DNA of 64,000 nucleotides from contig JAFQTX010000022.1 of assembly GCA_017408825.1 (NCBI GenBank), positions 62,001 through 126,000 of the forward strand, given 5' to 3'. Source of the stretch: Alistipes sp. GTDB lineage: Bacteria; Bacteroidota; Bacteroidia; Bacteroidales; Rikenellaceae. Below, in pieces: positions 32,200 to 42,115 of this stretch (the stretch's first letter is position 1; each line of letters starts with the position of its first letter). The notes below the pieces were generated by a model. It was not told where the DNA came from. It saw only the letters and a program-made list of their open reading frames with translations, and made no database searches. A program made the translations under genes and the position numbers.

Positions 32200-34050
32200 T
32201 TAGATGCCTAACTTCTTTAAGTAATCCTTCAAAGTCTCGAGCACGTTGCTCTTAACGTTGATGAAGTTGTTGATACCCTGAGCCTCAAGCTCTGCAGCGC
32301 ATGCTGGAGCGCCAGCAACAACAAGGATAGCCTTGTCGCCAAGAAGCTCCTTAACACGTGGTGCAACAGTTGCGTAGTCGTCGTCCGAAGCACATACTAC
32401 TACGATCTCTGCCTTAGAAGCCAAAGCTGCCTCTACACCCTCCTCAACGCTCTTGAAGAATGTGTTATCCTCAACACGGATACCTGCGCAAGCGAAGAAG
32501 TTGCAAGAGAACTGAGCACGTGCACGTGCCATACCCAATGTACCGCAAGTGAGCATAAACGCCTTAGGAGCCTTGCCCGAGCGATCAACCTTCATACGCA
32601 TAGCCTCGAATGCCATAGCGCCACGGTAAGGAACGAGTACGTTGCCCTCCTTAACCTCACGAGTAACCTTGCACTCGCAGATAGCCTCGTCGGCAACCTC
32701 AGTAAAGTTAGGATACTGGTTAGCACCCAAGAGGATAAGACGACGTGTAGCGATATTCTTGTCCTTAGCATCTGCTGATGCCTTAACACGCTCTACGATG
32801 AAGCCCTCGTTGAAAGCAGCGATGTAGCCACCCTTCTCCTCGATAGTGCGGAACAATGCCCAAGCCTCCGAAGCGATGCTCTTGGTGAGCGACTCGATGT
32901 AGTATGAGCCACCAGCAGGGTCGATAACCTGGTCGAAGTGTGACTCGTGCTTCAAAAGAAGCTGAGCGTTACGAGCGATACGCTTAGAGAACTCTGTAGG
33001 AGCCTCGAATGCGTAGTCGAAAGGACGCACCTCCAAAGAGTGTACGCCAGCGATAGCTGCCGACATAGCCTCGGTAGTACCACGCAACATATTTACGTAT
33101 GGATCGTATACTGTCTGGTTCCAAGTAGAGGTTACGGCGTGAGCACGCATCTTGCATGCACAGTTCTTCTCAGGGTTGTAAGCCTTAACGATGTTAGCCC
33201 ACAAAAGACGTGCAGCACGGAACTTAGCCATCTCAAGGAAGTAGTTCGAAGTAACTGCGAACGTAAAGCGGATCTTACGGGCCACCTGGTCGATCGAGAG
33301 GCCACGCTCCATAAGCTTCACAAGGTAGTCGTGAGCAGCAGCGAGAGTGAAACCGAGCTCCTCAACGATGGTAGAACCAGCGTTCGAGAAGATAGCACCA
33401 GCCACGTTCACCACGCGTACGTGCTTGTACTCGGCAGTAGCCTTGATGAGCTTTGCAATGATGTCGAAGCACTCGTCGCCATTGCCGCAGCAGAAAGCAC
33501 CCTTCTCCGAGAGGTTACGCATGATTGGGTCGAGGCAGAAGTTAAGACGAAGAGCATCCTTCTCCACGTCAGCATACTTTGCCAAAACCTTCTCTGCGAG
33601 GGCTGCAAGGCTCTTCACGTTTGAGTTGCAGAACGTAAGCTCAACAGCTGTAGGAACGATATCCTTGAGCAGAGCATCAACGTCTACCTCGCAAGCGCAA
33701 GCGTCGCAGAAGCAGAAACCAAGCGAATCAACGCCTGAGTTAAGAAGTTTCAGAGCCTCCTCGTTAGCGGCCTTAGCACACTCTACCGAGATTGTCTGGT
33801 GCACACGCCAGGTGTTGTCCTTCGACACACCGCGTACGAATGGGAACTCACCAGCCTCCACGCCAAGATACTCAACCTCTGCGAGGTTCTCAGCACGGTA
33901 GTAGGGACGCACGTTGAATCCCTCGCCGGTCTTCCATACCAACTTGCGCTCATAGTCAGCGCCCTTAAGGTCAGTTGTGATTACGGCCTCCCACTGCTCG
34001 GTTGAGACTGGAGGGAACTCCGCAAACAACTTTTCTTTGGTATTAGCCAT
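32200..34050 (-). CDS. mutA: Methylmalonyl-CoA mutase, small subunit
   Basis: The 616-aa product is the non-catalytic partner of MutB. It shares the mutase barrel ([17 protein letters not shown] and [13 protein letters not shown] are present) but its C-terminal domain lacks the DxHxxG cobalamin motif, as is normal for MutA. It is first in the minus-strand mutA-mutB operon. The N-terminus [20 protein letters not shown] is typical. The promoter at 34171 gives a leader of about 115 nt, in which no cobalamin riboswitch was recognised. Confidence 0.95.
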   Translation of the reverse strand: MANTKEKLFAEFPPVSTEQWEAVITTDLKGADYERKLVWKTGEGFNVRPYYRAENLAEVEYLGVEAGEFPFVRGVSKDNTWRVHQTISVECAKAANEEALKLLNSGVDSLGFCFCDACACEVDVDALLKDIVPTAVELTFCNSNVKSLAALAEKVLAKYADVEKDALRLNFCLDPIMRNLSEKGAFCCGNGDECFDIIAKLIKATAEYKHVRVVNVAGAIFSNAGSTIVEELGFTLAAAHDYLVKLMERGLSIDQVARKIRFTFAVTSNYFLEMAKFRAARLLWANIVKAYNPEKNCACKMRAHAVTSTWNQTVYDPYVNMLRGTTEAMSAAIAGVHSLEVRPFDYAFEAPTEFSKRIARNAQLLLKHESHFDQVIDPAGGSYYIESLTKSIASEAWALFRTIEEKGGYIAAFNEGFIVERVKASADAKDKNIATRRLILLGANQYPNFTEVADEAICECKVTREVKEGNVLVPYRGAMAFEAMRMKVDRSGKAPKAFMLTCGTLGMARARAQFSCNFFACAGIRVEDNTFFKSVEEGVEAALASKAEIVVVCASDDDYATVAPRVKELLGDKAILVVAGAPACAAELEAQGINNFINVKSNVLETLKDYLKKLGI

Positions 34051-34170
34051 AGTTGTTTTAGATTTAATTGTTTTTAAGTGTATGATATATAATATCTTAT
34101 GTTCTCGTTTTTAGTCGGGACATGCACTTACGCACACGCACGCACGAGGCACTTTAAGCCTAAAATCAAG

Positions 34171-34202
34171 CAAAGTTACGAATTTCGCCACCGAAAAGCA
34201 AA
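34171..34202 (-). promoter_or_regulatory. Promoter of mutA-mutB
   Basis: Minus-strand TAACTTTG (34171-34178) with TTTG 20 bp upstream (34199-34202). Predicted start about 34164. Confidence 0.65.
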
Positions 34203-34473
34203 TTTTTTCGCAGAATAATTATTTGGGAAGGAGGTTTGAATTGTAGAGAGAGTTCAAAGACAATTAGGACGATTAAGACCTTAAGACAATTATGATGGTC
34301 GCGGCCAACAGTGTGATACCTGACCTCGTAATGGTCCTAATAGTCTTAATGGTCTTAATGGTCCTAAAAAAATTAAGACAGCCACGGACAACCCCCAACA
34401 CCCGACCTCGTATTATCTTATTGCGTTATTCTCTCACGCTCTTACTTTACGCTACCACCGAAGCAACACAAAA
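34203..34473. repeat. Intergenic space with a dispersed repeat
   Basis: The part 34262-34412 contains a low-complexity family built from phrases such as GGTCCTAATAGTCTTAATGG and GATACCTGACCTCGTAATGG. The same phrases appear at 42255-42427 after tRNA-Ser. A short open frame across it is not considered a gene. Confidence 0.6.
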
Positions 34474-34511
34474 TAGGTGACACCCCAAGCGCACTTGGGA
34501 AGTATCACCTA
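34474..34511 (-). terminator. Terminator-like hairpin after the lipoprotein gene
   Basis: TAGGTGA (34474-34480) pairs with TCACCTA (34505-34511) and CCCAAG (34484-34489) with CTTGGG (34494-34499). Confidence 0.55.
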
Positions 34512-34557
34512 CTATTATAACAAGCATCATCGCACGAACGATAATGCTTTTGACAAA

Positions 34558-35382
34558 TTACCTCTTCTCGACGAGCTGGAAGTCGTATGAACGATGGTTA
34601 TAGAGATTTGTGAACTCAGCGGTCATAGTGCCATCCTTGTATACACCCTCCCACTCTTCTGTCTCCATATCGTTATTATTGACGCCGATAATCTCGAAAT
34701 TACCCTGCTCATCGACACTACCTGCGAGTGCAAGACGTGAGTCTGGGCCATACTTAGCATAGTAGTACGAGCCCGCAATACTACCCGACTTGCTAAACAC
34801 AAGCTCAACGACAACATCCTGACGTGCGATAGAGCCCACGAAGGTCTTAGGCGTCTGCTTCTCACCCTTAGCATCGTATACATCAACAGCTGTGATCTGA
34901 CCACCACGGCCTGTTGTGAGTGTTGCGCTGAGGATAAGGTCGCCACAGATCTCTACCTTGCCATTCTCGCATATCTTTCTCACCTTGCGAGACTGAGTAT
35001 CATAGATAAGCGCAAACTCCTGGATAAGACGAGGACGATCATACTCCTCGGCAGCAATAACAAACGATGTGCTACCCTCATATCCTCGATCCTCGGGAAG
35101 GATATAACCATTGAGTGTAGCGTAATCAAAGGTAAATGTCTCACGACCATCGGCCGACATCACCTCGCCGATGAGAGCCTGCTCGTAAGTCTCCAGATCA
35201 ACATAGATTAGAGACTTATTATCAAAGAAATATAGGGCATGACGATCTTCATCTGGACAGATAAAGTGGTCGATCTTGTCACGCATCCACGTCCACGCCT
35301 TCTCCTCATAACTCTGCTTACCACAGCTTGTGAGTGTTAGTGCAAAAAAACCAATGGTAAGGATTGAAAATAGCTTTCTCAT
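34558..35382 (-). CDS. Lipoprotein of unknown function
   Basis: The 274-aa product has a lipoprotein signal (MRKLFSILTIGFFALTLTSC, lipidated Cys20). The mature part is mostly predicted beta-strand with repeated aromatic strands (HALYFFDNKSLIYVDLETY, AGSYYYAKYGPDSRLALAGS), suggesting a beta-propeller-like or barrel fold. No enzyme motif is recognised. It is a single-gene unit with its own promoter at 35432 and hairpin at 34474. Location is probably the inner face of the outer membrane or the surface. Confidence 0.65.
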   Translation of the reverse strand: MRKLFSILTIGFFALTLTSCGKQSYEEKAWTWMRDKIDHFICPDEDRHALYFFDNKSLIYVDLETYEQALIGEVMSADGRETFTFDYATLNGYILPEDRGYEGSTSFVIAAEEYDRPRLIQEFALIYDTQSRKVRKICENGKVEICGDLILSATLTTGRGGQITAVDVYDAKGEKQTPKTFVGSIARQDVVVELVFSKSGSIAGSYYYAKYGPDSRLALAGSVDEQGNFEIIGVNNNDMETEEWEGVYKDGTMTAEFTNLYNHRSYDFQLVEKR

Positions 35383-35431
35383 AGTTTGGTATTATTAATT
35401 AAGTTTGTGTCAAAGTGATTTAAGCATTACA

Positions 35432-35462
35432 CAAATTTAGACTTTATAGATCAAATAAGCAA
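35432..35462 (-). promoter_or_regulatory. Promoter of the lipoprotein gene
   Basis: Minus-strand TAAATTTG (35432-35439) with a weak TTG box about 20 bp upstream (35460-35462). Start about 35425. Confidence 0.45.
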
Positions 35463-35576
35463 GGATTTACCCTATTTTTCAACATTTGGCACAAAATGGA
35501 CAAAGAGAGATTAAGACATTACACGGTTTTGGGCCGACAATAGACAAAACTTCTAACAACTTTGCAATAAATTTCA

Positions 35577-35584
35577 TACCTTTG
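35577..35584 (+). promoter_or_regulatory. -7 box directly before the hydrolase gene
   Basis: TACCTTTG ends 4 bp before the ATG at 35589, so RNA starting about 6 bp downstream of the box would have no leader. No good -33 box. Confidence 0.45.
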
Positions 35585-35588
35585 CCAT

Positions 35589-36368
35589 ATGAAACTGATA
35601 TTTTTGGGTACGGGAACATCGCAGGGTGTGCCAGTCATAGGCTGCCAATGTGAGGTGTGTCGATCGCAAGATAGGCGCGATGCACGACTGCGCACCTCGG
35701 CGCTTATCGAAGTAGATGGTATAACCATTGTCATCGATGCTGGGCCCGACTTTCGACAGCAGATGCTACGCAACGATGTTAGAAAGCTCGATGCCATACT
35801 TCTCACGCACGAACATAAGGACCACACCGCTGGACTGGACGACGTGCGTGCCTTCAACTTTGTCGATTTTCCCGAGATACACCCTATGCACATATATGCT
35901 AATCGCAACACTCTCAGCACCATAACCAAGGATTTCGACTACGCCTTTGCCCAGAATAAATATCGAGGCGTGCCCGTAATCGAGCTTCACGAGGTGTCGG
36001 CAGCCGAGAGTTTTAAGGTAGGCGACACCATGGTTACCGCCATTGAGGGTAGTCACTCGGAGCGCTTCCGTGTGCTCGGCTATCGTATCGGAGGCCTTGC
36101 CTACCTAACCGATTTCAACTCGATTAGCGATGACGAGATGCGCAAGCTCGAGGGCGTAGACACGCTGGTGATCAATGCTCTACGCTGGACTGAGCACAGC
36201 TCCCACTTCTCGGTGGGCGAGGCCCTCGACATCATCCGCCGAGTAGCGCCACGCCGTGCCTACCTCACACATATGTCGCACGGGATAGGTCTCTACGACG
36301 AGGCACAGGCTAAACTCCCCAAGGGTGTTATGTTTGCCTACGACGGGCTGACCATTGATATTGAATAA
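35589..36368 (+). CDS. Metallo-beta-lactamase-fold hydrolase (PhnP-like)
   Basis: The 259-aa product is a cytosolic metal hydrolase. The zinc-binding motif THEHKDH is at residues 73-79 and Asp50 in VIDAGPDFR follows the family plan. The closing HMSHGIG has the late His. The N-terminal LGTGTSQGVPVIGCQCEVC segment, with its Cys pair, is typical of PhnP/YcbJ-type cyclic phosphodiesterases. The natural substrate is not known. An SDR gene follows 94 bp downstream in the same direction. Confidence 0.85.
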   Translation: MKLIFLGTGTSQGVPVIGCQCEVCRSQDRRDARLRTSALIEVDGITIVIDAGPDFRQQMLRNDVRKLDAILLTHEHKDHTAGLDDVRAFNFVDFPEIHPMHIYANRNTLSTITKDFDYAFAQNKYRGVPVIELHEVSAAESFKVGDTMVTAIEGSHSERFRVLGYRIGGLAYLTDFNSISDDEMRKLEGVDTLVINALRWTEHSSHFSVGEALDIIRRVAPRRAYLTHMSHGIGLYDEAQAKLPKGVMFAYDGLTIDIE

Positions 36369-36462
36369 TTAGAAATTAGAAGCGAGTAATTAGCACACTC
36401 TCTTCTTTTGTCATCCAACGATGACAACAACAATGAACATAAAAAAATAATAGTATACGACT

Positions 36463-37281
36463 ATGAGTAAAGGTCTTGAAGGAAAGGCTGTCGTGGTAAC
36501 TGGTGCCTCATCGGGCATTGGCGAGGCAATGGCACGTGAGTATGCCAAGATGGGCGCAAAGGTGGTTATGGCAGCACGCCGTGAAGAGGAGCTATGCCGT
36601 ATTGCAGGAGAGATTAAGGCTGCGGGCGGCCATGTTGAGTACGTAGCGTGCGACGTGGTGAAGGAGGAGGATTGCCGACGCCTCATAGAGTGCGCCGTAG
36701 AGCGCTTCGGCGGTGTCGATGTGATGATTTGCAACGCTGGATTGTCTATGCGTGCGCTATTCGACGACTGCGACCTCAGCGTGCTACACCGCCTGATGGA
36801 TGTCAATTTCTGGGGTACGGTGAACTGCACAAAGTATGCTCTGCCCTGGTTGCAGAAGTCGCGAGGCTCGCTTGTAGGCATCTCGTCAGTAGCGGGTATT
36901 CACGGTCTACCAGGACGCACGGGATACTCAGCATCGAAGTATGCTATGACTGGCTTTCTCGACACCATACGTGTCGAGAACCTCAAGAAGGGTGTTCACG
37001 TGATGACAGCCTGTCCAGGATTTACCGCCTCTAACGTACGCTTCTCGGCACTTACGGCCGATGGCTCGCAGCAGGGCGAGACTCCCCGCAACGAGGCTAA
37101 GATGATGACACCTCAGCAGGTTGCCCATATCGTGGCACGAGGCATACGCCGTCGTAAGCGCCTATGTCTTATGGAGTGGGAGGGCCGTGGCACTCACCTG
37201 CTTAAGAAGTTCTTCCCAGGCCTTGTAGACAGACTCTTCTACGCTGTGATGGCTAAGGAGCCCGACTCACCACTAAAATAA
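36463..37281 (+). CDS. Short-chain dehydrogenase/reductase
   Basis: The 272-aa oxidoreductase has the NAD(P)-binding TGASSGIG motif at residues 14-21, NAG in MICNAGLSM, the catalytic Ser in GISSVAGIHG and YSASK with Tyr and Lys. The Arg in VVMAARREEEL after strand 2 suggests NADPH use. The C-terminal 40 residues are basic (GIRRRKRLCLMEW), as in membrane-associated SDR enzymes acting on lipids or steroids. Substrate unknown. It converges on the TPR gene. Confidence 0.87.
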   Translation: MSKGLEGKAVVVTGASSGIGEAMAREYAKMGAKVVMAARREEELCRIAGEIKAAGGHVEYVACDVVKEEDCRRLIECAVERFGGVDVMICNAGLSMRALFDDCDLSVLHRLMDVNFWGTVNCTKYALPWLQKSRGSLVGISSVAGIHGLPGRTGYSASKYAMTGFLDTIRVENLKKGVHVMTACPGFTASNVRFSALTADGSQQGETPRNEAKMMTPQQVAHIVARGIRRRKRLCLMEWEGRGTHLLKKFFPGLVDRLFYAVMAKEPDSPLK

Positions 37282-37293
37282 ACAAAATAGAGG

Positions 37294-37403
37294 TGAATAA
37301 AAAGTGTATTTTGTCGTTATGCTCACCCTCAAAATGCTCATTTACACCTAATAAACTCCGCTTTTTCGGGCTTCGCAGGTCTAAAACTACATCTTTTTAT
37401 TCA
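37294..37403 (+). repeat. 110-bp MITE-like element, copy 1
   Basis: It begins TGAATAAAAAG and ends CTTTTTATTCA, 11-bp perfect terminal inverted repeats. The reverse complement of 40951-41060 is the same length and differs at about seven positions by eye. Both copies lie between convergent genes next to a nearly identical terminator. Confidence 0.75.
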
Positions 37404-37410
37404 ACCCTAT

Positions 37411-37458
37411 AACAAAACGGAGGTGACTAATTAACTTTTTAGTCACCTCCATTTTGTT
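37411..37458. terminator. Bidirectional terminator between SDR and TPR genes
   Basis: A 19-bp stem with one mismatch (37411-37429 with 37440-37458; core CGGAGGTGACTA) with A and T runs on both sides. A near-identical hairpin is at 40900-40940. Confidence 0.85.
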
Positions 37459-37471
37459 TACACGTTACTTA

Positions 37472-38449
37472 TTACATCGCAGCAGGAGTAGTGAGCTGCT
37501 GGATTACAGACTTAGCGTTCTCAACATTCTTACCAGCAGTAACCTTGCGGAAAGCGGTGAGTGCCTGGTTCTTAACAATCTCTGCATTTACAGCACCCTC
37601 GATCTTCTCGTTGTAAGCAACACCTACCCAATAGTGGATATCGCTACGACCCTCATCTGTTGTCTGAGCAGCAAGAGCCTCGTCGTAGATCTCAATCATC
37701 TTGTCGAAGTTCTTCTTGCCATAGTATGCCTGCATGATAACCTTCTGAGCCATAGCTGCATCTGGAAGCTGCTCTGCCATAGCGATGATACCATCGTAGT
37801 CCTTAGCCATCTGGAGCTTAGCCACCTCGTTGTTGGTGTACATATCCATCTTCTCGTTAGCTGCGGCGATAGCCTCCTCAAACTTATCTGGGTTGAGCTT
37901 TGCAATCTCCGAGCAAACCTTCATACCCTCTTGATACATATCGCTCTTGAAGTAGCTCTCAGCAAGGTTCAAGGCCATAGATGTGTTGCGATTATCGGCA
38001 GCATAACCCTGTGAGAACACCTCGATAGCGGTCTTATAATCGCCCGAGTTGAAGGCATCTGCACCCTTAGCCTCAAAACACTTACCGATGAACGAACGAT
38101 TCTTGTTTGCATTTGCAATATCATCGTAAAGCTCAGCAGCATCAGCAGCCTGAGTGAAGTAGCCTACAGCCGTGTCGTAGTCCTTAGCATTGAAAGCCTT
38201 ACCACCAAGCATATTGTAGCAAGTAACAACATACCTCTTAGCACCAGCGAATGCCTTCTCTGCATTTGCATCAGGCTCCTCAAGGTCGTAGTAAGCATCA
38301 ATAACAGAGTTGAACTGCTCGAGTGCCTCGGTGAGATTGCCACCCTTAGCATTAGCCAAGCCCTGCTGGAATGTTGCTACGATATCAGTCTGGGCGAAAA
38401 GTGAGGTTGCACCAACGAGTGCCACAACAGTCAAAAATAGTTTTTTCAT
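37472..38449 (-). CDS. Periplasmic or surface TPR protein
   Basis: The 325-aa product has a signal peptide (MKKLFLTVVALVGATSLFAQ, cut after Ala/Gln 19-20). Tetratricopeptide repeats span most of its length: LTEALEQFNSVIDAYYDLEE, YDTAVGYFTQAADAAELYD, YKTAIEVFSQGYAADNRNTS and FDKMIEIYDEALA. Such proteins mediate protein-protein contacts in the periplasm; the partner is unknown. It has its own -7 box (TAGCTTTG on the minus strand at 38507-38514). Confidence 0.8.
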   Translation of the reverse strand: MKKLFLTVVALVGATSLFAQTDIVATFQQGLANAKGGNLTEALEQFNSVIDAYYDLEEPDANAEKAFAGAKRYVVTCYNMLGGKAFNAKDYDTAVGYFTQAADAAELYDDIANANKNRSFIGKCFEAKGADAFNSGDYKTAIEVFSQGYAADNRNTSMALNLAESYFKSDMYQEGMKVCSEIAKLNPDKFEEAIAAANEKMDMYTNNEVAKLQMAKDYDGIIAMAEQLPDAAMAQKVIMQAYYGKKNFDKMIEIYDEALAAQTTDEGRSDIHYWVGVAYNEKIEGAVNAEIVKNQALTAFRKVTAGKNVENAKSVIQQLTTPAAM

Positions 38450-38561
38450 AGTAATTTTAGTATTGTTTAGTTTCAGTATTTCCTACTCCTGCTCGGCAAC
38501 TTAGGCCAAAGCTAACTGCAAATTTACAACTATTTTTCGTTAATCACACAATTTTAGTCAC

Positions 38562-39023
38562 TTATTTGCGCAATTCGGCAAAAAATCGCTGCATAATAGC
38601 CTCACACTCCTCGCGTAAAACTCCCGAACTAACCTTAGTCTTGGGGTGCATAATACGCTCCGAGTAGGTCGAGTAGCCTCGTTTTGGGTCAGGGGTGCCA
38701 TATACCACACGGCCTATCTGACTCCAGGCCAATGCTCCTCCGCACATCACACAGGGCTCTACGGTAACATACAACGTACAGTCACTAAGATACTTGCCCC
38801 CGAGCGTTGCCATCGCCGCCGTAATGGCCTGCATCTCGGCGTGTGCCGTAGCATCGGCCAAGGTCTCCACGAGATTATGGCCACGGCCTATAACCCTATC
38901 GCCCGCAACGACCACAGCACCAATCGGCACCTCTCTCTTGGAGAACGCTCGCTCGGCCTCGTTTAGTGCCATACGCATATATTTTTTGTCCTGCTCCGTG
39001 ACAAGCATAATTTTTTCGGCCAT
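38562..39023 (-). CDS. tadA: tRNA-specific adenosine deaminase
   Basis: Zinc deaminase that converts adenosine 34 to inosine in tRNA-Arg(ACG). The 153-aa product has the catalytic HAEMQAI motif (His zinc ligand, Glu proton shuttle) and the PCVMCGGAL motif with both Cys ligands. NEAERAFSKREVPIGAVVV is the standard N-terminal segment. It is divergent from aspS, with overlapping promoter boxes between them. A start at the in-frame ATG five codons later is possible. Confidence 0.95.
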   Translation of the reverse strand: MAEKIMLVTEQDKKYMRMALNEAERAFSKREVPIGAVVVAGDRVIGRGHNLVETLADATAHAEMQAITAAMATLGGKYLSDCTLYVTVEPCVMCGGALAWSQIGRVVYGTPDPKRGYSTYSERIMHPKTKVSSGVLREECEAIMQRFFAELRK

Positions 39024-39051
39024 AACTTTTATAAGTTAGTTGAAAAATTAC

Positions 39052-39074
39052 TATCTTTGTGGGTTACAAAGTTA
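39052..39074. promoter_or_regulatory. Divergent promoter boxes of aspS and tadA
   Basis: Plus-strand TATCTTTG (39052-39059) would start aspS RNA near 39066. Minus-strand TAACTTTG (39067-39074) would serve tadA. The arrangement resembles the pdxJ/nadK region, but the -33 boxes are weak. Confidence 0.5.
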
Positions 39075-39125
39075 CAAAAAAAGCTGAATACACGAAAATA
39101 AGCAATAATAAAACATTTTCTCACT

Positions 39126-40883
39126 ATGTACAGAACACATAATTGCGGTGAACTCCGCATTGAGAATGTAGGCCAAGAGGTAGTGCTCTCGGGTTGGGTA
39201 CAGAAGGTGCGCAACCTTGGTGCTATGGCCTTCATCGACCTTCGTGACCGCTATGGCATCACACAGATCACTGTCGAGGAGCACTCTTCAGATAGTGTTA
39301 AGGCGGTAGCTGCCGAGGTGGGTCGTGAGTATGTTCTCCAGGTTAAGGGTAAGGTTATAGAGCGCTCATCGAAGAACTCAAAAATCGCTACCGGCGATAT
39401 CGAGATCTCGGCTACCGAGCTCAAAATTCTAAACCGTGCCGTGACACCCCCATTTACTATCGAGGAGGAGTCTGATGGTGGCGACGACCTACGTATGAAG
39501 TATCGCTACTTGGATCTTCGCCGTCCTCCACTTCAGCGTGCAATGATCCTACGCCACCGTATGGCACAAGCCGTACGCCAGTTCCTCGACAAGGAGGGCT
39601 TCCTCGAGATTGAGACTCCATATCTTATCAAGTCTACACCCGAGGGTGCGCGCGACTTCATCGTGCCATCACGCATGAACCCTAACCAGTTCTATGCCCT
39701 TCCACAGTCGCCACAGACCCTCAAGCAGCTGCTTATGGTTGCGGGCTACGACCGCTACTTCCAGATCGTACGCTGCTTCCGTGATGAGGACCTTCGTGCT
39801 GACCGCCAGCCAGAGTTCACGCAGATCGACTGCGAGATGTCGTTCGTAGAGCAGGAGGACGTTCTCGAGATCTTCGAGCGCTGGGCACGCTATATGTTCA
39901 AGGAGGTTATGAACATCGAGTTCTCGGAGCCTTTCAAGCGTATGCCATGGATTGAGGCTATGGAGAAGTATGGCTCGGATAAGCCCGACTTGCGTTTCGG
40001 CATGACATTTAGCGACATCACCGACCTCGCCCACGGCCACGATTTTGTAGTCTTCGACTCAGCAGAGTATGTCGTAGGCTTCGCTGCCGAGGGTTGCGCA
40101 TCGTATACCCGCAAGCAGATTGACGAGCTTACAGAGTTTGTTAAGCGTCCTCAGGTGGGCGCTAAGGGCCTTGTATGGATTCGTGTTGATGAGGCTGGCA
40201 ATGTTAAGTCATCTATCGACAAGTTCTTCTCGGCCGATGATTTGAAGGCTATCGCTGAGCGTACTGGCGCTAAGTGTGGCGATATGATCTTCATCCTCTG
40301 TGGCGAGAAGTTCAAGACCCTCACACAGCTCTGTACCCTACGTCTTGAGGTTGCCGAGCGTCTTGGCTTGCGTGATCCTAAGAAGTTCGCACCACTGTGG
40401 GTTGTCGATTTCCCAATGTTCGAGTGGGACGAGGAGACACAGCGCTTCTACGCTATGCACCACCCCTTCACCTCGCCAAAGCCCGAGGATGCAAAGTATT
40501 TCGATACTGGCGAGCTTGGCAAGATGCGTGCTAACGCCTACGACTTCGTATGTAATGGCACAGAGATCGGCGGTGGCTCTATCCGTATACACGACGCAGA
40601 GCTTCAGGCTAAGGTATTCGACGCCCTCGGCTTTACCCCTGAGGCTGCTGAGGAGCAGTTTGGCTTCTTGATGAACGCCTTTAAGTATGGCGCACCACCA
40701 CACGGTGGCTTGGCCTTTGGCTTCGACCGTCTCTGCTCGTTGTTCGGTGGTTCAGACTCTATTCGTGACTACATCGCCTTCCCAAAGAACAACGCTGGTC
40801 GTGACGTGATGCTCGATGGTCCATCACCCGTAGCTCAGGCACAGCTCGACGAGCTATTCCTATCGCTCGTTAAGCCCGAGTAG
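39126..40883 (+). CDS. aspS: Aspartyl-tRNA synthetase
   Basis: Class IIb synthetase that charges tRNA-Asp. The 585-aa product has the N-terminal OB-fold ([20 protein letters not shown]), motif 2 around [20 protein letters not shown] with the conserved Arg, the bacterial GAD insert domain (about residues 300-400), and motif 3 near [15 protein letters not shown]. Length and insert mark the bacterial-type enzyme. It converges on a membrane-enzyme gene across the second MITE-like element. Confidence 0.96.
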   Translation: MYRTHNCGELRIENVGQEVVLSGWVQKVRNLGAMAFIDLRDRYGITQITVEEHSSDSVKAVAAEVGREYVLQVKGKVIERSSKNSKIATGDIEISATELKILNRAVTPPFTIEEESDGGDDLRMKYRYLDLRRPPLQRAMILRHRMAQAVRQFLDKEGFLEIETPYLIKSTPEGARDFIVPSRMNPNQFYALPQSPQTLKQLLMVAGYDRYFQIVRCFRDEDLRADRQPEFTQIDCEMSFVEQEDVLEIFERWARYMFKEVMNIEFSEPFKRMPWIEAMEKYGSDKPDLRFGMTFSDITDLAHGHDFVVFDSAEYVVGFAAEGCASYTRKQIDELTEFVKRPQVGAKGLVWIRVDEAGNVKSSIDKFFSADDLKAIAERTGAKCGDMIFILCGEKFKTLTQLCTLRLEVAERLGLRDPKKFAPLWVVDFPMFEWDEETQRFYAMHHPFTSPKPEDAKYFDTGELGKMRANAYDFVCNGTEIGGGSIRIHDAELQAKVFDALGFTPEAAEEQFGFLMNAFKYGAPPHGGLAFGFDRLCSLFGGSDSIRDYIAFPKNNAGRDVMLDGPSPVAQAQLDELFLSLVKPE

Positions 40884-40899
40884 GTTAAAGCTGTAAAAT

Positions 40900-40940
40900 A
40901 AAACGGAGGTGACTAATTAACGTTTAGTCACCTCCGTTTT
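40900..40940. terminator. Bidirectional terminator after aspS
   Basis: A 16-bp perfect stem (AAAACGGAGGTGACTA, 40900-40915, with 40925-40940) flanked by A and T runs; near-identical to the hairpin at 37411. Confidence 0.85.
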
Positions 40941-40950
40941 GTTCTGAGGT

Positions 40951-41060
40951 TGAATAAAAAGATGTAGTTTTAGGCCTGCGAAGCCCGAAAAAGCGGAGTT
41001 TACTAAGCGTAAATGAGCATTTTGAGGGCGAGCTTAACGATAAAATACACTTTTTATTCA
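40951..41060 (-). repeat. 110-bp MITE-like element, copy 2
   Basis: Terminal repeats TGAATAAAAAG and CTTTTTATTCA as in copy 1 at 37294, opposite orientation. The two copies enclose the TPR, tadA and aspS genes. Confidence 0.75.
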
Positions 41061-41088
41061 GCCTCTTCTTATTTGTACAGCATCCTTC

Positions 41089-41892
41089 TTATCCCTTCAA
41101 CCAGGTGTGCTTAGCCACGCTGTAGATAGGCACAAGTGGCAGGATAAGGGGGCGACGTTTGATATAGGCCTGGAACTCAGGGTCTGCGCCGTAGACCTCC
41201 TGCTGACGCAACTCGAGGCGGCGAGCGCCACTAAACATAACATAGACAATACCCGCATAGCCTAACGAGGCGATAAGCCACTGGCTCCATGTGCAGCAAG
41301 CCCCAATACAAATAATAAAGCTTCCGGTCCACATAAGCACCTCGCCAAAGTAGTTAGGGCAGCGCACAATACGATAGAGGCCCGTACTCACAAAGCGGTT
41401 AGGATTACGACGCTTGGCTACGCTCTTCTGGGCATCGGCAACCATCTCGATGATAACTCCCAGCGCAGCAACGATAGCACCAGCCCAGGCCCACGCCTCG
41501 TTCACCTCAGCACCCGCACGCAGGTTGAATAGATAGAAGGTAGCAGGACTCATCTGACCGATATAGAGCAGCGCACACGATATCCATATCATAAACATCG
41601 CAAACAGCGGTTTACGCTTGGTGTTGTCGGGCTGATAAAGTATCTTCTTGTAGGATGCCGACCTACGCTCACGCAGCAGCAGGTAACCCGCAAGGCGTAT
41701 ACCATATATAAATAGTACGCCACAAAGTATGGCGATAGGTAGCGTCATCACATCCCAAAACATCACCGCAGTAGCCACGGCGAGGCCCGAGATTGCAAGG
41801 CCATAGCCAATGCTAAAGAAGTAGATGAAATAGATCCACCCCACCGCCGAGATGAGGAACGATAATGCCAAAAGTATCCATAGATAGCTCAT
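41089..41892 (-). CDS. Integral membrane enzyme, DUF1295/steroid reductase-like
   Basis: The 267-aa product has about seven hydrophobic helices and the C-terminal signature of the isoprenylcysteine methyltransferase/steroid 5-alpha-reductase superfamily: NRFVSTGLYRIVRCPNYFGE, then VLMWTGSF and late EFQAYIKRRPLILPLVP. Family members are NADPH-dependent reductases or methyltransferases acting on lipids; the substrate here is unknown. The ATG at 41892 (MSYLWILLALSFLISAVGW) follows a minus-strand -7 box TATCTTTG at 41921-41928; an earlier frame start at 42003 lies upstream of it. Confidence 0.8.
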   Translation of the reverse strand: MSYLWILLALSFLISAVGWIYFIYFFSIGYGLAISGLAVATAVMFWDVMTLPIAILCGVLFIYGIRLAGYLLLRERRSASYKKILYQPDNTKRKPLFAMFMIWISCALLYIGQMSPATFYLFNLRAGAEVNEAWAWAGAIVAALGVIIEMVADAQKSVAKRRNPNRFVSTGLYRIVRCPNYFGEVLMWTGSFIICIGACCTWSQWLIASLGYAGIVYVMFSGARRLELRQQEVYGADPEFQAYIKRRPLILPLVPIYSVAKHTWLKG

Positions 41893-42077
41893 AGTAGTAC
41901 AATTTTTGTTTAACCTTAAGCAAAGATACGAAATTTTGTGCCTAAATGGTACGCTGACGCACCAAAATAAAATATTTTTCATTATTCTCACGCCAACATC
42001 CAAACATCTATCTATCGGAGTTACAGCGCATTAAACCATCATGCGGGATGAGAGACGAAAAAATATTTTAAATTTTA

Positions 42078-42109
42078 TTTGGTGGATTAAAAAAGTTGTA
42101 GTACTTTTG
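42078..42109 (+). promoter_or_regulatory. Promoter of tRNA-Ser
   Basis: TTTG (42078-42081), 20 bp, TACTTTTG (42102-42109). The mature tRNA begins 7 bp after the box, which calibrates where transcripts start in this genome. Confidence 0.7.
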
Positions 42110-42115
42110 TCCCTT

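Noticed and set aside
32947..33624. Long open frame opposite mutA
   Set aside because: Antisense to a secure enzyme gene; a by-product of GC-biased codons.
34051..34170. Cobalamin riboswitch before mutA
   Set aside because: The leader is short (about 115 nt) and no B12-box-like sequence was found.
34292..34480. Open frame of 62 codons in the repeat region
   Set aside because: It lies in the dispersed repeat, has low-complexity content and no relation to any known protein pattern.
37454..38014. Long open frame opposite the TPR gene
   Set aside because: Codon-bias shadow of a clear signal-peptide TPR protein on the other strand.
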